Source: Parabacteroides merdae ATCC 43184 (GTDB taxonomy: Bacteria > Bacteroidota > Bacteroidia > Bacteroidales > Tannerellaceae). Taken from it: a stretch of 64,000 bases of DNA. The notes beneath the pieces are model-generated. The model made no database searches, was not told where the DNA came from, and saw only the letters and a list, made by a program, of their open reading frames with translations. Below are positions 18,174-26,523 of this stretch, one piece after another. Positions within the stretch are counted from its first letter, which is position 1, and every line of letters begins with the position of its first letter. A program made the position numbers and the translations under genes. Where the stretch lies: assembly GCF_025151215.1 (NCBI RefSeq), contig NZ_CP102286.1:3968001-4032000 (forward strand), given 5' to 3'.

Positions 18174-19997
18174 TTACTTTTTTTCTATTATCTTTTTTAC
18201 TTCTTCCCTCATTTCCCGGATTGCCGTACTTTCCACCTTCGGTTCTTTGGTCAGCACAGCTCCGGCGGCAGCCCGCAATTTATCCACCTGGTAGAACTCC
18301 GGCTCTGCATATAGCTTGGCTAACAAATAATATGGATACAATCTCTCCGGCAGTATCCCGATAGCCTGAAGCAATTCTTCTTCCGCCTCCCGGTAATCTC
18401 CGAGCATCTGCCGGTTTTTGGCGATCATGTACCGGATCATCGGGTCTCCGCTCAGCCGCTTCGCCCGTTCCAGCACCCGTATCGCTTCGGCGTGTTGTCC
18501 CGTCTTGCTGAGGCATTGCGCCTCTTCGAACAAGAATTCAGGTTTATGCTTTAGCTTGTCATGCAAACTGTGATAATCTTCCGCAACCGATTCATACGCC
18601 TTGTTGTTGTAGATCATCTGCATCCGTCCCCATCGTTTATATGCCTCATATTGCCCTTTCTGCAAGATGAACAGACAGACGGAGGCAAGCGACAACAGAC
18701 TTATCATCGTAATATGGCACACCGGTGATACGGATAGGGCAGATGATCTTGTCCGCGTCCCATCTTCCGTCACGCATATCGCCCCCAAAAACACCAACGC
18801 CACCCAAAACGACGGCAACTGCAACGGATAGGACGACACCGCGAACACCGCTAACGCCAACACGCCACCGGCCGTTCCCTGCTGCCTGTTCCGGATTCCA
18901 TAGTACGCCATGCTCCCCAGCCATGCCACGAACACGATCAACCCTCCGACCCCCTGTTCCAGCCCGATCTGCAGGTATTCGTTGAACGCATATTCGGGAC
19001 ATCCCGCCACCCGTTTCTCCCGGTCTGTTGCGTTCCCTGTTGCGAAATACCCGCCTTGCGCCTCCGCGTATGCCGCCGGGAATCCGCCTAACCCCGTTCC
19101 TGCAAGCGGCTGTCCGGCAATCGCTTTCACCGTCACTTTCCACATCAGCAATCGCCCGTCCGCCGAATCTTGTTTCATCCCGTAAACCCCGGCAATGGTA
19201 CATCCCACCAATATCGCCACAATTGCAATAAAAGGAATTGTAGCATTCTTATACCTTCGACATACAGCTTTCGTCTTCTCCCATCCGATCCGTTCCGTCC
19301 AGTACACCCATCCGCAAGCCACGACCGCCGCCATCCACGCCGACCGACTCATTCCGGCAGGCAGGACAATCAGGATAGCTCCGGCGCATACCCAACCGAA
19401 ATAATGCATCCCCTTTTGAAACCGCAACGCCGTCCACAGGCAAACCGGCAGCACGACCGCTAAGTACCCGCAGTAAGGCCCCGGATTAAAGAAAGAACCC
19501 GTCAGCCGGAAAAGCGAATGGTTGGAATAGGCATAGCCATGCAATTGCTGCATTCCCCAGACGGCTTCGACCAGTCCGGTGAGCATCAGCACAAATAAGA
19601 AAAAGAACTTCAGGCAAGGAGCCTCTGTAAGAAAATAGCGCAACAGAAACCACAACACGACCAACTGCCCGCCGAAAAGCAGTTTTTCGGGTTCGGGATC
19701 GAGCTGCCAGTCGTATGTCGCGAGCGTGATCCCGGCAAAGAGGAGCAACAATCCGTCCGGCAATGCAAACGGGATGCTTTTCCTCCCGCCAGGCCATGCC
19801 GTCACAACCGTCCCGATCGCCATCAGCGCCATCGACAGGTGGAACCAGAAGACTTTCCCCGTCACAATGCCGTTCGCCAATGCGCTGTCGCCGACGAACG
19901 GCGTGGCGATCAGCATCGCCCCGAAAACGGATGCCAGTGCAGTCCGGATTCCATGCCTATGCAATTTGAGTTCCATGCCGGTGTATTTTATTTCCAT
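18174..19997 (-). CDS. O-antigen-ligase-like membrane protein with TPR tail, copy 2
   Basis: 607 residues (an internal ATG at 19976 would also serve). About ten membrane helices of the Wzy_C/O-antigen-ligase family carry conserved-looking motifs: GSFFNPGPYCGYLAVVLPV, then PAGMSRSAWMAAVVA with the arginine typical of the family, then the periplasmic loop GTGLGGFPAAYAEAQ and CPEYAFNEYLQIGLEQG. The C-terminal 170 residues are TPR-like (AIRVLERAKRLSGDPMIRYM, EAEEELLQAIGILPERLYPYY). Known relatives join sugar polymers to lipid or protein acceptors at the outer face of the inner membrane. Here it follows a signal peptidase by 13 bp and ends the NVEALA gene run. An attractive but unproven idea is that it glycosylates or otherwise modifies an exported peptide or protein. 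Confidence 0.8.
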   Translation of the reverse strand: MEIKYTGMELKLHRHGIRTALASVFGAMLIATPFVGDSALANGIVTGKVFWFHLSMALMAIGTVVTAWPGGRKSIPFALPDGLLLLFAGITLATYDWQLDPEPEKLLFGGQLVVLWFLLRYFLTEAPCLKFFFLFVLMLTGLVEAVWGMQQLHGYAYSNHSLFRLTGSFFNPGPYCGYLAVVLPVCLWTALRFQKGMHYFGWVCAGAILIVLPAGMSRSAWMAAVVACGWVYWTERIGWEKTKAVCRRYKNATIPFIAIVAILVGCTIAGVYGMKQDSADGRLLMWKVTVKAIAGQPLAGTGLGGFPAAYAEAQGGYFATGNATDREKRVAGCPEYAFNEYLQIGLEQGVGGLIVFVAWLGSMAYYGIRNRQQGTAGGVLALAVFAVSSYPLQLPSFWVALVFLGAICVTEDGTRTRSSALSVSPVCHITMISLLSLASVCLFILQKGQYEAYKRWGRMQMIYNNKAYESVAEDYHSLHDKLKHKPEFLFEEAQCLSKTGQHAEAIRVLERAKRLSGDPMIRYMIAKNRQMLGDYREAEEELLQAIGILPERLYPYYLLAKLYAEPEFYQVDKLRAAAGAVLTKEPKVESTAIREMREEVKKIIEKK

Positions 19998-20010
19998 GCT
20001 TATCCGTTTT

Positions 20011-20874
20011 TTATTCGATTTTCTTCATGAACCGATCCCAGCGGAACTGCCCGGTGTACGGATCGACCGATTTCCAGACAAATGCCGCCTTGCCGACGAT
20101 ATATTCTTCCGGCAACAAGCCCCAATAGCGCGAGTCCTGCGAGTTCAGGCCTTTGTCACCCGCCATGAAATAATAGTTTTTCAAGAAGCGGTATTCCCGT
20201 ATCGGTTCGCCGTTCAGGAAAACGGTTGAATCATTATAGTTGATTTCCGCTTTTTGTTCCCATGCGATCAGCTTGCGGTATAACAGATAATTTTCCCGGT
20301 TCATTTCGACCTTGTCACCGGCTTTCGGGACATAGAGCGGTCCGAAATTCCGGATGTTCCAACTGATGACGGAGTCGAACGGGAATGCCTTATAGACACC
20401 GTCCGGAAACTCTCCCGGCAACGTCCGCCCGATGCGTTCCTGCGAATCCATGTTCCCGAGCGGTTCGTTCGTGCCGTTTATCCGGAACCTTCCGTTCCGG
20501 ATGGAAAGCGTGTCGCCCGGCAATCCGATACACCGTTTGATGTAGTATTTCAGGATATGCATCTCGATCTTGTCCCAGCCGTTGGGATGCGGGAAGTTGA
20601 AGACCAGCACGTCGCCCCGCTTTGTTTTCCGAAATCCCGGTGTGCGGTGTATCTCGGTCTGTTCCAGCCGCAGCGTCGCGTTGAGGTCGAACAGCCGTGC
20701 GCCGAGCGTCGGTTTCCAGACCGCCACGAAATCCCCTTCGACCAGTTCCGGCTCCATCGAGTCGCTGGGGATGCGGAAGGAGGCGAGGAGGAAGACTTGA
20801 GAGAAGAGCCAAAAGGCGATCAGAACCACCAAAGCGAGAAATAGATTCAATAATATGTTAATCCATCGTTTCAC
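20011..20874 (-). CDS. lepB: Signal peptidase I (extra copy in the NVEALA gene run)
   Basis: 287 residues from GTG 20874. One N-terminal membrane helix (ILLNLFLALVVLIAFWLFSQVFL) is followed by the box FRIPSDSMEPELVEGD with catalytic Ser39, and KRCIGLPGDTLSIRNG with the general-base Lys113; the C-terminal MAGDKGLNSQDSRYWG box is also present, so it should be active. The enzyme releases exported proteins after AxA sites at the outer face of the inner membrane. Housekeeping lepB in this group is usually elsewhere, so a copy among three NVEALA precursors suggests a dedicated role: the NVEALA motif itself ends in an ALA tripeptide. Confidence 0.93.
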   Translation of the reverse strand: MKRWINILLNLFLALVVLIAFWLFSQVFLLASFRIPSDSMEPELVEGDFVAVWKPTLGARLFDLNATLRLEQTEIHRTPGFRKTKRGDVLVFNFPHPNGWDKIEMHILKYYIKRCIGLPGDTLSIRNGRFRINGTNEPLGNMDSQERIGRTLPGEFPDGVYKAFPFDSVISWNIRNFGPLYVPKAGDKVEMNRENYLLYRKLIAWEQKAEINYNDSTVFLNGEPIREYRFLKNYYFMAGDKGLNSQDSRYWGLLPEEYIVGKAAFVWKSVDPYTGQFRWDRFMKKIE

Positions 20875-20926
20875 AATCTATCTTTTAGATTAAAAAATAT
20901 ATCATTTTATATTCAGGTTGCTACAA

Positions 20927-22881
20927 TCAATACCAGTCAATTTTATTATCTTCATCACAAACGAATATTCTTTGTTGCTTTCCCTGCGAGCATTTAATGG
21001 CCAAAAGGGCTTTTTGAGGCACATTTTCAAATTCGATAAAAACATCATTCGCTATTTTGGTATTGATAAGTTGCCAATTATTATTATCCCAATAATATAA
21101 AGAATACTCCAATCCTGGCTGAATAGAATTTCCATCACAACGACGAATATACGAAATTTTGGATATATTTACTGGCCGGCAAAAATCAAAACCGACCCAA
21201 TCTTCTCCTTTGGCACTGAAATTTGTCAATTGATCACCATCTGCTATATTAGCTGCGTTGTTGCTTTTATCAAAAATCGAATTTGTACATTTGATAATGT
21301 TGCCTTGAATGATCGAATCATGTTCATCATAGAAATAAATTTCAGCCATGTCACACTGACTTGTATCAGAAGATGTAAAACGCCAATATCGATATTCGGC
21401 ATTTTTATCAAGAAACACTGTGCCATTTGTTAAATTCCCTTGAGGTAATTCCGCTATTTTCTTTGTATGATCAAATTCCCTGTTTTCAGAAGTTTCGATA
21501 ATACCTCCTGTTATTTTTTTCTAATAGAAAATACATTGTCTCCCAAAGGATATTTTCGATTCAATCTGATCGTACGAAAAGCTGAAGTGTCTGGTTCTAT
21601 AAATTGGATATGCTTCGAAGCAGAAGCCAAAAACGGTTTGCTGATCGGAATAGCATTGCCATTAGAGTCATACGCCAAGGCGATATAACAGGTATTCAGT
21701 CCCATTCTTTCGAAAACCACATGACTACCAGCTATTTTCCCCCAATAGACAGGAGTCCAATTATTTCCATCATAGATGGCTATAAATGGAGATTGTCCAC
21801 TCTTCAATGATTCCTGCAACGAAATACGTATGTCAATCGTAGGCATATATTCAGCGGTAACATCTTGTATAAACATATTCCTGAGTTTGGGTGGGATATA
21901 TTTCTCAGTTGCGATTTTCAGATACTCTTCATTGGGTTTGTACACATTGCGGAAAATCTTAGGGACTTTCAAATATGGATAATGAACTGTGCCCGGATCT
22001 GTCGTATGGGGCGCAAACTCCAAGTTTCCAAAACGCGTTGTATAAACTGTATTCCAAGAATGTCCATTATTACCTGTAGACCAATTGGGCGTAAAATCAT
22101 AAGCGACAGGAATTCCTTTACTACGCATGATTAAGACAGCCCCTAAACAATACGTGGCACAATTAGAAAAAGGAAGTTTCAGTATGATATCAGGATCATA
22201 AATCGGAAGTGTCTTTAATAATCCAAAACTTTGAGGTGTGTTTTTCATTTGGTTATTCACTTCTGTTGCTGCAAAAATTGGATTTCGTTTATACTCGTCA
22301 CACAAATATGCCAGATCAATATCTCCTTTACAAATATCGTAATAGGCATTCCTCCATTCGGTAAGCGGCTGCCCTTCAAAACATTTATAAGGTAATAGAT
22401 ATTCACAAAATTGTTCGAAATCCAGATGTTCGGCCCATTCGCATTCTCTCCATTGTTTGAAAGCTTCATCGATTGACTGAATAAGAAACTCCGAAGTGAT
22501 AACCTCTATATCCCGTTTCTGTTTATATTTACTTTCAAATCTAAGACGAAGCGATTCGATATGTTTTTCTTGTTCAAGTTTGTCTTCTGATAAAGCAACG
22601 ACAGAATCAATGGCGTGATAATAGTCCTCAATGCCTTTATCATAAGAAGTATGGTAAGGCATGTATCGAATCAGGTATTGGGCTGCTTCCAGTTTCTGCC
22701 GATCATCCAGTTTTGCGTAGTGCGACAAAACCGCTTCAAGCTCCCCTCTGTTTTCTCCGGCTTCCCGCAGAGCGTATTCCACATCGGTTATTTGTAAGCC
22801 GCAAGCAAAAAGCATCAAGTAGAAAGGCAACGAAAAAAACAGATATTTTGTAGTTGTTTTATATTGCAATCTCATATTCAT
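20927..22881 (-). pseudogene. Transglutaminase-like lipoprotein with discoidin-like C-terminus, frameshifted
   Basis: Two overlapping frames make one protein of about 651 residues if one base is added. The N-terminal frame (ATG 22881) has a lipoprotein signal (YLMLFACG) and a transglutaminase-like core with the Cys-His-Asp order SNCATYC, NGHSWNTV and FAPHTTDPG. It stops at 21511 right after a run of seven A (minus strand). With eight A the reading continues without a break through KITGGIIETSENREF into the downstream frame (YWRFTSSDTSQCDMAEIYFYD, a carbohydrate-binding discoidin-like module) to 20927. It is therefore a recent single-base loss or a sequencing error. Family members cross-link, cut or bind peptides. 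It follows the propeller gene closely and precedes the signal peptidase by 52 bp. Confidence 0.8.
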
Positions 22882-22904
22882 TGTTTTAGGGGAGAAACTA
22901 TATT

Positions 22905-24066
22905 TCAATCATTCTTTATCATGACAGGATGAAAGATATGCACTTCTAAATCTTCGGAAATCTCTTGATCTGTAATTTTATCTACAAAAAAAAGGATTCC
23001 ATCATGAAGCTGACACCAGCCTGTATAAGGATTGAATGTGTTTATGGGCAGTTTGATTTCTTTTATTTTATTAAGCTCATTATCAAACAGACATAAATAA
23101 AAATCCCGTTCTCTGGATAATAATTCCAGGTTTTCGTTTTTACCGAAATCAATGGCATCCACATGCAAACGGGCATACATATCACATGTCGGAAGATACA
23201 TGATATCAAAAAAATGAGGATTTTCAAATCCGTGTCTTTGCCATTCTGTATAATCTGTTTTGGATTTACACTTTTGAGCTTTATTGGAAGTGTAATCGCT
23301 ATCAGCTTTGTACATTTTTCCAGATCCTGTGTTCAAATCGATCTTGTAGAGATGTGATTCTATCGGATAATTATATAAAATGTAATCATCCCGAAAGTTG
23401 ACATTCGGTTCACTCATGTTCGCATACCCTTTGCTTATGTCTGGTTCCGCAATAGATGGAGATAAATTGAAAGTTTTTACCTTTTGGTTTTCTTCGAGGA
23501 AAATTTCTTTTACTTTGAATCGGGGTGGCGAAACAGACCTATCTTTTACCGTGCATAGCAGCGACTGGTGCAGGGCATTGTAATACAAACGAATTGTAGA
23601 CATAGCATGATTCGTATTTATGATCAATTCCTCGTCTTCTTGCAAAGAATTACGGATTTGAATACGTTTCAACACATTCCCTTTCGGATCAATCAGGAAT
23701 ACGGATTCCGATTCATCAGCAACCCAAATGGAGTCTTTTTGATATGCAAAAATTCCAGTTAAACGAGTTATGGCGTTAGGACCACTTGTTTGTAACGGAA
23801 TTTGAATGATTTTTTCTCCAGAAGATCGATACAATCCAAAGCATGTTCCTTATGGTTATATCCAATCAATATATGTTTAGCACCTACTTGTACCGAAGAA
23901 GACAAATAATAGGACTTTAGTTGTAATACGTCAGAAGGAGGGAAAAAAGTTCCTCCTTCTGTATTTCAACTAAGTCATTATCAACGGTCTTTATATTTTC
24001 TCTTCTCTGAGAGCAAGATATACTAATGCAAATTATGCATAAATAATGAAATAGTAATTTGTACAT
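22905..24066 (-). pseudogene. Six-bladed beta-propeller lipoprotein, two frameshifts
   Basis: Starts at ATG 24066, two bases after the NVEALA-A stop, with a lipoprotein signal (CIICISISCSQ). The frame breaks twice: after KEELF in a run of six T (minus strand; plus 23943-23948), and after CIDLLEKK in a run of six A (plus 23810-23815). Adding one base to each run restores a 387-codon protein through PPSDVLQLKSYYLSSSVQVG and IIQIPLQTSGPNAITRL to the stop at 22905. The intact part shows the propeller pattern of its neighbours (TGIFAYQKDSIWVADESESV). Either a decayed gene or under-called homopolymers. It is the cassette partner of NVEALA-A. Confidence 0.8.
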
Positions 24067-24068
24067 GG

Positions 24069-24314
24069 TTATCTACAATACGTTGGACCATAACATTCAG
24101 GACGTTCACTGTCTTTAAAACGGCATTCATTTCCGGAACTTGATGGACATGGAAACAAATGATAGTTTGATTTATTCTCATCCCAAGCTAAAGCCTCGAC
24201 ATTTTCCAATGCCAAGTCAGAGAGTTGAACCTCATTTTTGTTTTGCTGGTAGTTCCAGCCTGCTACTGCGGCGATCGCTGCAAAAGCGATTACGCCGATG
24301 ATTTTCTTTCCCAT
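24069..24314 (-). CDS. NVEALA family precursor peptide A (81 aa)
   Basis: Positively charged start and hydrophobic segment (MGKKIIGVIAFAAIAAVAGW), then a linker and the family signature DLALENVEALA at residues 33-43. The tail is about 38 residues with four cysteines (PCP, NEC, PEC, TYC). The Pfam NVEALA family is restricted to Bacteroidetes and its function is not known. The conserved ALA before a variable tail looks like a processing site that would release a small disulfide-bonded peptide outside the inner membrane. It lies 12 bp after one propeller gene and 2 bp before the next. Confidence 0.9.
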   Translation of the reverse strand: MGKKIIGVIAFAAIAAVAGWNYQQNKNEVQLSDLALENVEALAWDENKSNYHLFPCPSSSGNECRFKDSERPECYGPTYCR

Positions 24315-24326
24315 GTTTCTCTTTAA

Positions 24327-25385
24327 TTATAATTGATATTCTATCACATGAAATTCAGGATTATCACTTAATCCATACAATTTATTTGTCGTAGGATTGA
24401 TTGTAAAGGTGAAAATAGGCGAATCCAATGTATATCGTTGTAGAGGATTTCCTTTATCGTCAAATACAAAAAGTTGATCTTTTAGATATTTGTGGTTTTC
24501 ACGATTAAAATAGATCCCAGAGTATAAAACATATACTCTCCCATTTATGGATAAAGGTGAAAAATATGCATCTCGTGATTGCCCTGAAACAGAATTAACA
24601 TGAACTGATTCATCTTGAATAGTCTGTTTGATTACTGGAAAAAACAAATCAGGACCTTGTATTCTTTTTTTTAAATTGCCATATATATCATATAGCTCTA
24701 TTAAATCTGTTTGTTTATAAAAAAGGAAGATCCCATTTTTATCCGGAGACAGGGTAGCATAACAGGAAAGTCCTTCTATTTTTTCAAAAGGGGTCAATAT
24801 CTCTCCATATTCCGGGTATTCACCTTTTGTTTCTATAAATTTGCCTTCTGAGTCGTAGAATGATAAACGCTTTTGAGTACTATTATAAGCTGTTGTCATA
24901 AAATGGTGATTGGGTAAAATAACGATATTTCCAAAAAGATCAGGCAGCATAACTTCTTTTATTGCTGTTGGTGATATAGTATCTGAAAATAAGATGTCTT
25001 TTTTACGATAAGCAGATATGAATGGTCTTTGTGCATCTGATAGCCATAATAGGCTGTCAGATGATTGTATTTGTTGTATATGAAGAAATTCTCCAGGGCC
25101 ATTTCCAAAAGAAATAGATGTGTTAACTTTCTCTCCTGTATTAACATTATACATATGCAATATATGTTCATCCATATCTTCTTTTAGAATAAGGATTGAA
25201 TCTTCTATATGTAATGCTGTCGGACGCATTACCTCTTTAGAAAATTGAAGATCAGTGCCTTTAATCTCGCCTTTATCCAAGAAATCTGTCAATTTGAAAG
25301 ATATGCAATTCTCATAAACTCCTTTGTTGTTACAAGAACAAAATGTAATAAAAATACATATACTGATAAATTTTGCAATTTTCAT
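24327..25385 (-). CDS. Six-bladed beta-propeller lipoprotein
   Basis: 352 residues; signal peptide ends in a lipobox (FITFCSCNN), so a lipoprotein, probably of the outer membrane. The body shows the spaced repeats of the Bacteroidales 6-bladed beta-propeller / BF3164-like group: DEHILHMYNVNTGEK, SLLWLSDAQRPFISAYRK, LIELYDIYGNLKKRIQG, QLFVFDDKGNPLQRYTLD and NKLYGLSDNPEFHVIEY. The biochemical role is unknown; ligand or peptide binding is the usual guess. It belongs to the NVEALA-B cassette and precedes NVEALA-A by 12 bp. Confidence 0.85.
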   Translation of the reverse strand: MKIAKFISICIFITFCSCNNKGVYENCISFKLTDFLDKGEIKGTDLQFSKEVMRPTALHIEDSILILKEDMDEHILHMYNVNTGEKVNTSISFGNGPGEFLHIQQIQSSDSLLWLSDAQRPFISAYRKKDILFSDTISPTAIKEVMLPDLFGNIVILPNHHFMTTAYNSTQKRLSFYDSEGKFIETKGEYPEYGEILTPFEKIEGLSCYATLSPDKNGIFLFYKQTDLIELYDIYGNLKKRIQGPDLFFPVIKQTIQDESVHVNSVSGQSRDAYFSPLSINGRVYVLYSGIYFNRENHKYLKDQLFVFDDKGNPLQRYTLDSPIFTFTINPTTNKLYGLSDNPEFHVIEYQL

Positions 25386-25397
25386 AACCTTTATTTT

Positions 25398-25994
25398 TTA
25401 ATTGGCTATATAATATACTATTATGTAACGATTTAACTTTGACGTGATGAGATCTTTTTCATTCGGATCCAATTTCCCGTCATGCAAAAAGGATTTTAAT
25501 GTTTTTTGTTTGATCCTATCTTCTATATCAGCCTCATATATGATCAATAACGGAATCTCTTTATTGTAAATCATCTCTTTGGTATAGTCGAAAAACTTAT
25601 AGTCGAAATATTTGTTCAAATCAGTTGTTACTTTTTCTCGAAGAGACATGGAGCCAGATCTATAAAAAGAGAAAATTTTCACATGTCGACAATTTGATGT
25701 ATCCGGAGTCAAGATCCAAGACACAGTACTTCCTTTTTTCGGATAAGCAAATTCAGTCAGTTCAAATTCATCTGGTATATGTTTTTGATCCACGTATTCC
25801 TTTGTGTAGATTTTGTAGTTGGTTTTTTCTTTAGTCGCTTTATTACTGATAGTTCTACTTTCACTATTGAAAGACGGACTATCTACGAACTTTCCATTGT
25901 TAGGGGTTGTCGTACGGCGAACACCTTTGGATGGAAATAGATTTTGCCCCCATGTGACGAAGGGAAACAATAATAATATGATGATTAATTTCAT
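25398..25994 (-). CDS. Small secreted protein of unknown function (198 aa)
   Basis: Not recognised. The signal peptide (MKLIIILLLFPFVTWGQ) has no lipobox, so it is periplasmic or exported. The next 45 residues are polar and likely disordered (TTTPNNGKFVDSPSFNSES). The folded part (residues 60-198) mixes strands and helices: FELTEFAYPKKGSTVSWILT, KIFSFYRSGSMSLREKVTTD and NKEIPLLIIYEADIED. It sits between NVEALA-B and a propeller gene, the position other cassettes leave empty, so it may be specific to peptide B. Confidence 0.7.
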   Translation of the reverse strand: MKLIIILLLFPFVTWGQNLFPSKGVRRTTTPNNGKFVDSPSFNSESRTISNKATKEKTNYKIYTKEYVDQKHIPDEFELTEFAYPKKGSTVSWILTPDTSNCRHVKIFSFYRSGSMSLREKVTTDLNKYFDYKFFDYTKEMIYNKEIPLLIIYEADIEDRIKQKTLKSFLHDGKLDPNEKDLITSKLNRYIIVYYIAN

Positions 25995-26009
25995 GGTATA
26001 TTTATTTTA

Positions 26010-26042
26010 GAAAGTGCTGAAGAGGCTCCTTCAGTCACTTTC
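26010..26042 (-). terminator. Hairpin after NVEALA-B
   Basis: Stem of 7 + 6 bp with one bulged base (GAAAGTG-CTGAAG / CTTCAG-T-CACTTTC) in the 63-bp gap after NVEALA-B. There is no U-run, so it could be a partial terminator or an mRNA 3'-end stabiliser that raises peptide mRNA over the downstream genes. Confidence 0.45.
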
Positions 26043-26057
26043 TTTATTCGACACGTT

Positions 26058-26312
26058 TTATCCTCTCATGTTTGGACAAACTTTTATTAAATTTCCCCAA
26101 ATGGATGAATATACATTACAGGTACTACTAAAATCAACAATACAACCATAATAAGTACAATTTCCCCAATCTGTTTCGCCTTGGGCTAACGCTTCCGCAT
26201 TAGCTAATGCTAAATCTGACAGCGGCACTTCATTTCTACTCTGATTGTAATTCCAGCCGGCAGCCACTGCTATTGCTACTAAAAGTGCTGCTCCAAGTAT
26301 ACGCTTTTTCAT
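26058..26312 (-). CDS. NVEALA family precursor peptide B (84 aa)
   Basis: ATG 26312 is chosen because it gives the family N-terminus (MKKRILGAALLVAIAVAAGW) closely matching peptide A; an upstream in-frame ATG at 26414 adds 34 unrelated residues. The signature is DLALANAEALA, a variant of NVEALA. The tail of about 41 residues has four cysteines (GNC, YGC, STC, KVC) and is aromatic- and glycine-rich. Processing after ALA would give a small disulfide-rich peptide. It follows a 211-bp gap and may have its own promoter; a hairpin follows the gene. Confidence 0.88.
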   Translation of the reverse strand: MKKRILGAALLVAIAVAAGWNYNQSRNEVPLSDLALANAEALAQGETDWGNCTYYGCIVDFSSTCNVYSSIWGNLIKVCPNMRG

Positions 26313-26445
26313 TTTCGTATTTTGTTTTATCGTTTTTGATTCAGTAAATTCCCTATCTTTGTTCATTCTTTTAAAGCAACAAGATAGCCAAATGATGTAC
26401 TGAACTTGCATCATTCTGTTTTGTCCGGTTTATATTACCATCATA

Positions 26446-26457
26446 CACCTCCTTTCT
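26446..26457 (-). promoter_or_regulatory. Extended Shine-Dalgarno-like sequence before a tiny ORF
   Basis: On the minus strand AGAAAGGAGGTG is fully complementary to the usual 16S rRNA 3' tail and is followed after one base by ATG ATG GTA ATA TAA. Such sites are rare in Bacteroidetes, whose anti-SD is largely hidden. It lies between the DUF1573 gene and NVEALA-B. Confidence 0.45.
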
Positions 26458-26468
26458 AAGGGGTTTCG

Positions 26469-26513
26469 GGGAGCTTGCCGTCGTAGTTTCTGAGGCTTTT
26501 CAGGCAGGCTCCC
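26469..26513 (-). terminator. Imperfect hairpin after the DUF1573 gene
   Basis: Arms GGGAGCTTGCC and GGCAGGCTCCC with a 23-nt loop; read on the minus strand there is one C-A mismatch. It lies 11 bp past the stop at 26524 and lacks a U-run. It may partly end the NVEALA-C transcript before NVEALA-B. Confidence 0.4.
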
Positions 26514-26523
26514 TTTCGTTCAA

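Noticed and set aside
23943..23948. Programmed ribosomal frameshift in the propeller gene
   Set aside because: The slippery heptamer is not in the needed frame, and a second break of the same kind follows downstream; mutation or base-calling error is simpler.
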